Below, one piece after another: positions 60,451-64,000 of a stretch of DNA of 64,000 nucleotides. This DNA comes from CAVQDV01 sp963711375 (GTDB lineage: Bacteria; Pseudomonadota; Gammaproteobacteria; Coxiellales; Coxiellaceae). Where the stretch lies: the NCBI GenBank assembly GCA_963711375.1, contig CAVQDV010000005.1:1550001-1614000 (forward strand). Reading direction: 5' to 3'. The position numbers and the translations under genes are program-made. The stretch's first letter is position 1, and the number at the start of each line of letters is the position of its first letter. The notes under the pieces are model-generated. The model saw only the letters and a list, made by a program, of their open reading frames with translations. It ran no database searches and was not told the origin of the DNA.

Positions 60451-61494
60451 ATGAAGAAAATACTGATAGTAACGACAAGTTTAGCCGTTGGATTAACAGC
60501 CTCGGCCTTTGCCGCTGGTTTTGGTGTGGCGGGCGAAAATAAAGCCCAAAGCCAAAACATTAATCAATTAATTTCTTCAGCGACACCACAGCCGCAAGCG
60601 CCAGCCGCTCCTGCAGCACCCCCTGCTGTAGGCGTACAGGCAGCACCTGGCGCTGTGGGCGTGGCTCAGGCAGCACCCAATGCGGCAGCTGCATCAACCA
60701 CTGGTTTGGGAGCGCCAGGCGTCAGCCAAACGGCCTTCGTACAAACCGTGAAAAATATGATGCCTTTATCACCCGATCAAATTAAAACGCTTCGCTATTT
60801 ATTCGACCAAAGCCAACGTGCTGCTTCTCAATATCCTGGTACGCCGCCAAAACCTACTTCTAGTTCGGTAATGGTGAATTTATCCCCAGGGGCAGCACCT
60901 CCGGTGGTTCGTCTACGCGCTGGCTTTGTAACCTCTCTGGTTTTTTTAGATTCAACCGGTCAACCTTGGCCGATCGTAGCCTATGACTTAGGGAATCCTA
61001 AAGCGTTTAATGTGGAGCCTAATCAGCCCGATGGCAAGAGTTCTACTGTATTGGTAGAAGCCCTGAATTCTTACGAAACTGGCAATATTGCGGTGATGCT
61101 GAAGGGCCAAGATACCCCAGTAATGGTGACCTTGATGCCCGGACAAACTGCTGTGGATTATCGCGTTGATTTACGCGTTCCTGGCTTAGGTCCCAATGCA
61201 AAACCGATGGAAGGCGGTGGTTTACCAGCCGTATCCGATCCAGAATTACTCACATTCTTAAATGGAGTGCCTGCAGAAGGTGCAAAAACCCTGCAAGTGC
61301 TTGGTGGTCCTGGCCAAGCCTGGTCCTACCACAAGCATATGTATCTGCGAACGACATTAACTTTATTGTCGCCAAGTTGGACTGCCACGATGAGCAGCCC
61401 AGACGGTACGCACGTGTATGAACTACAAAAGGCCCCAGTAGTTTTAGTTTCACAGCAAGGAAAGATGACGCAATTGACGATTAAAGGGTTATAA
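60451..61494 (+). CDS. icmK: Dot/Icm outer-membrane core protein IcmK/DotH
   Basis: DotH is part of the outer-membrane core with DotC, DotD and DotG, and its C-terminal domain is VirB9-like. The 347-residue protein has a signal peptide (ILIVTTSLAVGLTASAFAAG), a Pro/Ala-rich linker (residues 50-80), LSPDQIKTLRYLFDQSQRAA, then VVRLRAGFVTSLVFLDSTGQ PWPI, NIAVMLKGQDTPVMVTLMPG, YHKHMYLRTTLTLLSPSWTA and SPDGTHVYELQKAPVVLVS. GTG three bases upstream is an alternative start. icmE follows after 2 bases. Confidence 0.94.
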   Translation: MKKILIVTTSLAVGLTASAFAAGFGVAGENKAQSQNINQLISSATPQPQAPAAPAAPPAVGVQAAPGAVGVAQAAPNAAAASTTGLGAPGVSQTAFVQTVKNMMPLSPDQIKTLRYLFDQSQRAASQYPGTPPKPTSSSVMVNLSPGAAPPVVRLRAGFVTSLVFLDSTGQPWPIVAYDLGNPKAFNVEPNQPDGKSSTVLVEALNSYETGNIAVMLKGQDTPVMVTLMPGQTAVDYRVDLRVPGLGPNAKPMEGGGLPAVSDPELLTFLNGVPAEGAKTLQVLGGPGQAWSYHKHMYLRTTLTLLSPSWTATMSSPDGTHVYELQKAPVVLVSQQGKMTQLTIKGL

Positions 61495-61496
61495 AA

Positions 61497-64000
61497 ATGA
61501 GCGAAAATAATATGTCCAATCATTCCAAATCACGCGTGTTGGTGCTGATGGCGATTGCCGCTGTCATCGTGGGCGGCCTCGTCTTCGTATGGCGTCACGT
61601 CGAAAATAAACGAAATGCGCAAGCGACAGTAGCGGTTACGGCGGCGCCCAGTATTCAATCGATTCCAGGCGCCGGTAATCCTTCAAATCAGTATGTGCAG
61701 GATCAGAATCTGCAAAATCAGCTGGATGAAGAAAAAGCCCGGAAAGCCGGGACTTCTGCCGTTCCAACGGTTACCCGCTCGAGCTTTGTCGGAAATCCGG
61801 ATCAATTTGCGAAGGATTCTTCGAATACCTTTAATTCAGCCCTTTTAGATGGGCAAAGTTCTGGTTCAACGATGCCTGGCCAATGTCCACTTAAAAAAGT
61901 CGTGGTCATGTTTAAACCGAATCCGACCAGTTGCACCGTCGAAAATTTAAAAATGGCCCGTAAAACAGGCGTTACCGCAGAAGAATTAGCGTGCCAAGGT
62001 TGCTCATGCCCAGCATTAAAATTAGCGGGTTACACGTCCGGTGATTTAAAAGACGTGGGATATACCGCCAAGCAATTAAAAGATTGTGGCTTTACCCTGG
62101 ACCAATTAGTTGCGGCCGGATTTAATGCGCACGATTTAAAAGAAGCTGGTTTCACCGCAAAAGATTTAGCGGCGGCAGGTTTCACCCCAGGCGAATTAAG
62201 TGTAGCTGGATTTACACCTGATGAAATTAAATCAGCGTTTACGCCAGCACAAATTGCAGCGGCGGGGGGTCTTCATGCTCTTTCTGGAGCAGCATTAAAA
62301 GCGCAAGGCTTAAATGCGGCTCAATTAAAAAAACAAGGCATTGGTGCGGGCGATTTGAAAAAAAATGGCCTCACAGCTGGACAATTAAAAGCGGCTGGAT
62401 TTTCCGATAAAGATTTAAAAGCTGCGGGTTTTACACCTAAAGAAATCGCAGACACCGCGAATATTATTCCAGGTTCTGCAAACCTGAACGCCGAGCAATT
62501 AAAATCGCATGGTTTAAGCGCTTCTAAGCTTAAAGATTCAGGTCTGACAGCAGCGCAATTAAAGGCCTCTGGATTTACTAATAATGATCTTAAAACGGCT
62601 GGTTATACCGATAAAGAAATCGAAAATGCGACGCATGCTTTAGCGAATCAAGCTTCGGGAACGTCTTCCGGTTTAAGCGCCTCGCAATTAAAAAATCAAG
62701 GCGTTAGTGCCGCTGATTTAAAGAAAAATGGCTTTAACACGGCACAATTAAAAGCCGCTGGATTTTCGGATAACGATTTGAAAGCTGCCGGTTTTACACC
62801 TAGGGATATAGCCGAAGTTTCTAAAATTGCTCCTGGCACAGCGGGTTTATCCGCTTCGGAACTAAAAGCACACGGTTTAACTGCCGCGCAATTGAAAAAA
62901 ATGGGCTTCACAGCCGCGCAATTAAAAGCTGCTGGTTTTACCGCAAAAGAATTAAGAGACGCGGGCTATACTTCGAAAGAATTACGGGATGCGGGCTTTA
63001 GCGCCAGTGCTTTAAAGGCGGCTGGATATACGCCAGCGGAATTAAAAGCCGCTGGATTTACAGCAGGCCAATTAAAAGCGGCTGGCTTTACGCCCGAAGA
63101 ATTAAAAGCGGCCGGATTCACAGCGCATGACTTACGTGCAGCTGGTTTCACGGCATCACAATTACGTGCGGCTGGATTCCCAGCCAGCGAATTGCGTGCC
63201 GCTGGGTTTACCCGTGGTGATTTACTGCGAGCTGGTTATACCCCAGAAGAAGCTGGATATGCTAAAGATACCGCTCCAGTGGGAAGCAATGGCATTAAAG
63301 CCACTAATGGTGGCGCCAATGTGGCTGGCAATGGTGTGAATGGCAGCAATGGCGGTGGAAACGTGACTGGCAATGACGCTAATGGCGGAATCAACGCTAA
63401 TGGTAATGGCAGCAGCAGTGGTAGTAATTCCGGCATGCCTTCAATGACAGCCAATACGCCAGAATCGCGTTTAGCCGAAGTAGCTCGTTTGCAACAACAA
63501 CAAATGAATGCTCAGCAAAAACAAGATTATATTGCGCAGCAACAGAATGCGATGACCATGCAAGCCCAAAAATTGTTGGCTGGCTGGAGTAATCATAGTA
63601 ATCAATCGCTTGCTCAGGCGCCAAAGGTTAAAGATACTGGGAATAATAACCAAGGTGGAGCTAGTTTTGGTGGAGTGGGTGCGCCCATCATCAAGGCAGG
63701 AACGGTTCTGTTCGCGGTTCTGGATACTGGTGTTAACAGTGACAATAACTCGCCGATTATGGCACACGTGGTCACGGGTATATTAAAGGGTGCGAAATTA
63801 CTGGGTAAATTTGAACGAGTTAATGATCGGGTTGTATTGTCCTTCTACTTGGCCAATGACCCACGATATCCTAATTCGATTCCAATTAACGCAGTAGCGA
63901 TCGACCCTGATACCGCGCATACCGCAATGGCAGGCTCAGTGAACTATCACTACTTGCTTCGCTACGGCACCTTATTCGCCTCGGCCTTCGTACAAGGTTT
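61497..64000 (+). CDS. icmE: Dot/Icm core channel protein IcmE/DotG, 3'-partial
   Basis: DotG spans inner and outer membranes and forms the central channel. The ATG follows icmK by 2 bases. An N-terminal membrane helix (VLVLMAIAAVIVGGLVFVW, about 15-33) is followed by a linker. A Cys-containing segment comes next (CPLKKVVVMFKPNPTSC; ELACQGCSCPALKLAG). A long array of ten-residue repeats runs from about residue 165 to 580, then a Gly/Asn-rich and Gln-rich linker. From about residue 725 the VirB10/TrbI domain begins (APIIKAGTVLFAVLDTGVNS, SPIMAHVVTGILKGAKLLGK). The window ends inside this domain. Confidence 0.94.
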   Translation, partial: MSENNMSNHSKSRVLVLMAIAAVIVGGLVFVWRHVENKRNAQATVAVTAAPSIQSIPGAGNPSNQYVQDQNLQNQLDEEKARKAGTSAVPTVTRSSFVGNPDQFAKDSSNTFNSALLDGQSSGSTMPGQCPLKKVVVMFKPNPTSCTVENLKMARKTGVTAEELACQGCSCPALKLAGYTSGDLKDVGYTAKQLKDCGFTLDQLVAAGFNAHDLKEAGFTAKDLAAAGFTPGELSVAGFTPDEIKSAFTPAQIAAAGGLHALSGAALKAQGLNAAQLKKQGIGAGDLKKNGLTAGQLKAAGFSDKDLKAAGFTPKEIADTANIIPGSANLNAEQLKSHGLSASKLKDSGLTAAQLKASGFTNNDLKTAGYTDKEIENATHALANQASGTSSGLSASQLKNQGVSAADLKKNGFNTAQLKAAGFSDNDLKAAGFTPRDIAEVSKIAPGTAGLSASELKAHGLTAAQLKKMGFTAAQLKAAGFTAKELRDAGYTSKELRDAGFSASALKAAGYTPAELKAAGFTAGQLKAAGFTPEELKAAGFTAHDLRAAGFTASQLRAAGFPASELRAAGFTRGDLLRAGYTPEEAGYAKDTAPVGSNGIKATNGGANVAGNGVNGSNGGGNVTGNDANGGINANGNGSSSGSNSGMPSMTANTPESRLAEVARLQQQQMNAQQKQDYIAQQQNAMTMQAQKLLAGWSNHSNQSLAQAPKVKDTGNNNQGGASFGGVGAPIIKAGTVLFAVLDTGVNSDNNSPIMAHVVTGILKGAKLLGKFERVNDRVVLSFYLANDPRYPNSIPINAVAIDPDTAHTAMAGSVNYHYLLRYGTLFASAFVQG
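61990..63245 (+). repeat. Ten-residue repeat array inside icmE
   Basis: About 40 units of 30 bases encode variants of AAGFTAKELK / AAGFTPEELK. The key positions are Ala-Gly-Phe/Tyr-Thr, then x-x-Glu/Gln/Asp-Leu-Lys. They are interrupted by short spacers (for example near 62270 and 62460, where HALSG and NIIPGSANL occur). DotG/CagY-like proteins carry comparable repeats of variable number. The regular antisense open frames in this stretch are a by-product of the repeat. Confidence 0.9.

Noticed and set aside
62696..63454. Minus-strand open frames of 61-72 codons rich in Ala/Pro
   Set aside because: They are antisense mirrors of the icmE ten-residue repeats and have no ribosome-binding sites or family similarity.

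Overview
The window looks like a chromosomal segment of a Legionellales-type gammaproteobacterium (the Legionella/Coxiella/Aquicella/Berkiella neighbourhood). It is A+T-rich, carries a Dot/Icm type IVB secretion locus in the Legionella/Coxiella gene order, has promoters that look like PmrA-regulated Dot/Icm promoters, and encodes ankyrin-repeat and other orphan proteins typical of effectors. I cannot name genus or species from sequence alone.

Layout. (1) 1-12951: the S10, spc and alpha ribosomal operons from rplC (5' end outside the window) to rplQ, including secY, rpmJ and rpoA. Nearly every gene from rplC to rpsH (1 to about 6.2 kb) is broken by one-base indels, and rpsC also has an in-frame stop. 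Everything from rplF onward is intact, so the damage is probably sequence error at a contig end, not decay. (2) 12952-27300: accessory DNA. It holds two ankyrin-repeat proteins, an orphan membrane-associated protein, an archaeal-type fructose-1,6-bisphosphate aldolase/phosphatase, a GspA/GspB pair, ybjQ-ssb-MFS, and two AAA ATPase genes of one family, one intact and one broken. (3) 27306-44873: mostly housekeeping genes (uvrA, carbonic anhydrase, murB, arginase, pcnB-folK-coaD-yfhL, an SDR, an ABC exporter, proB, proA), interrupted by a RloA/RloB-like defence pair and a DUF4143-type ATPase. (4) 44926-51218: two orphan genes with PmrA-type promoters, then a fourth ATPase gene split by a group II intron lying antisense to it. 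(5) 51263-64000: icmT, icmS, an IcmR-like small gene, icmQ, icmP, icmO (frameshifted), a block of small exported proteins and a DUF4442 protein where icmN would be expected, two DotI/IcmL paralogues, icmK and icmE (runs off the end).

Two patterns link these parts. First, six promoters share one rigid layout: a TTAA-type direct repeat with 11-bp period, then exactly 11 bp, then a -10 box. Three drive icm operons and three drive an ankyrin gene and two orphan genes, which makes those three good effector candidates under the same PmrA-like regulator. Second, three ATPase genes of one AAA/nuclease-like family begin 7-12 bp after their own private array of 34-54-bp palindromes repeated every 51-54 bp. 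Each array has a different sequence but nearly the same geometry. A fourth array of the same geometry stands without an ATPase in front of proB. This ATPase-plus-private-array module is the best candidate here for an undescribed system.

Short intergenic C-rich/G-rich inverted repeats of one family recur at least six times, and a second hairpin family (core TTCCCGC-TTTA-GCGGGAA) occurs after yfhL and after icmO.
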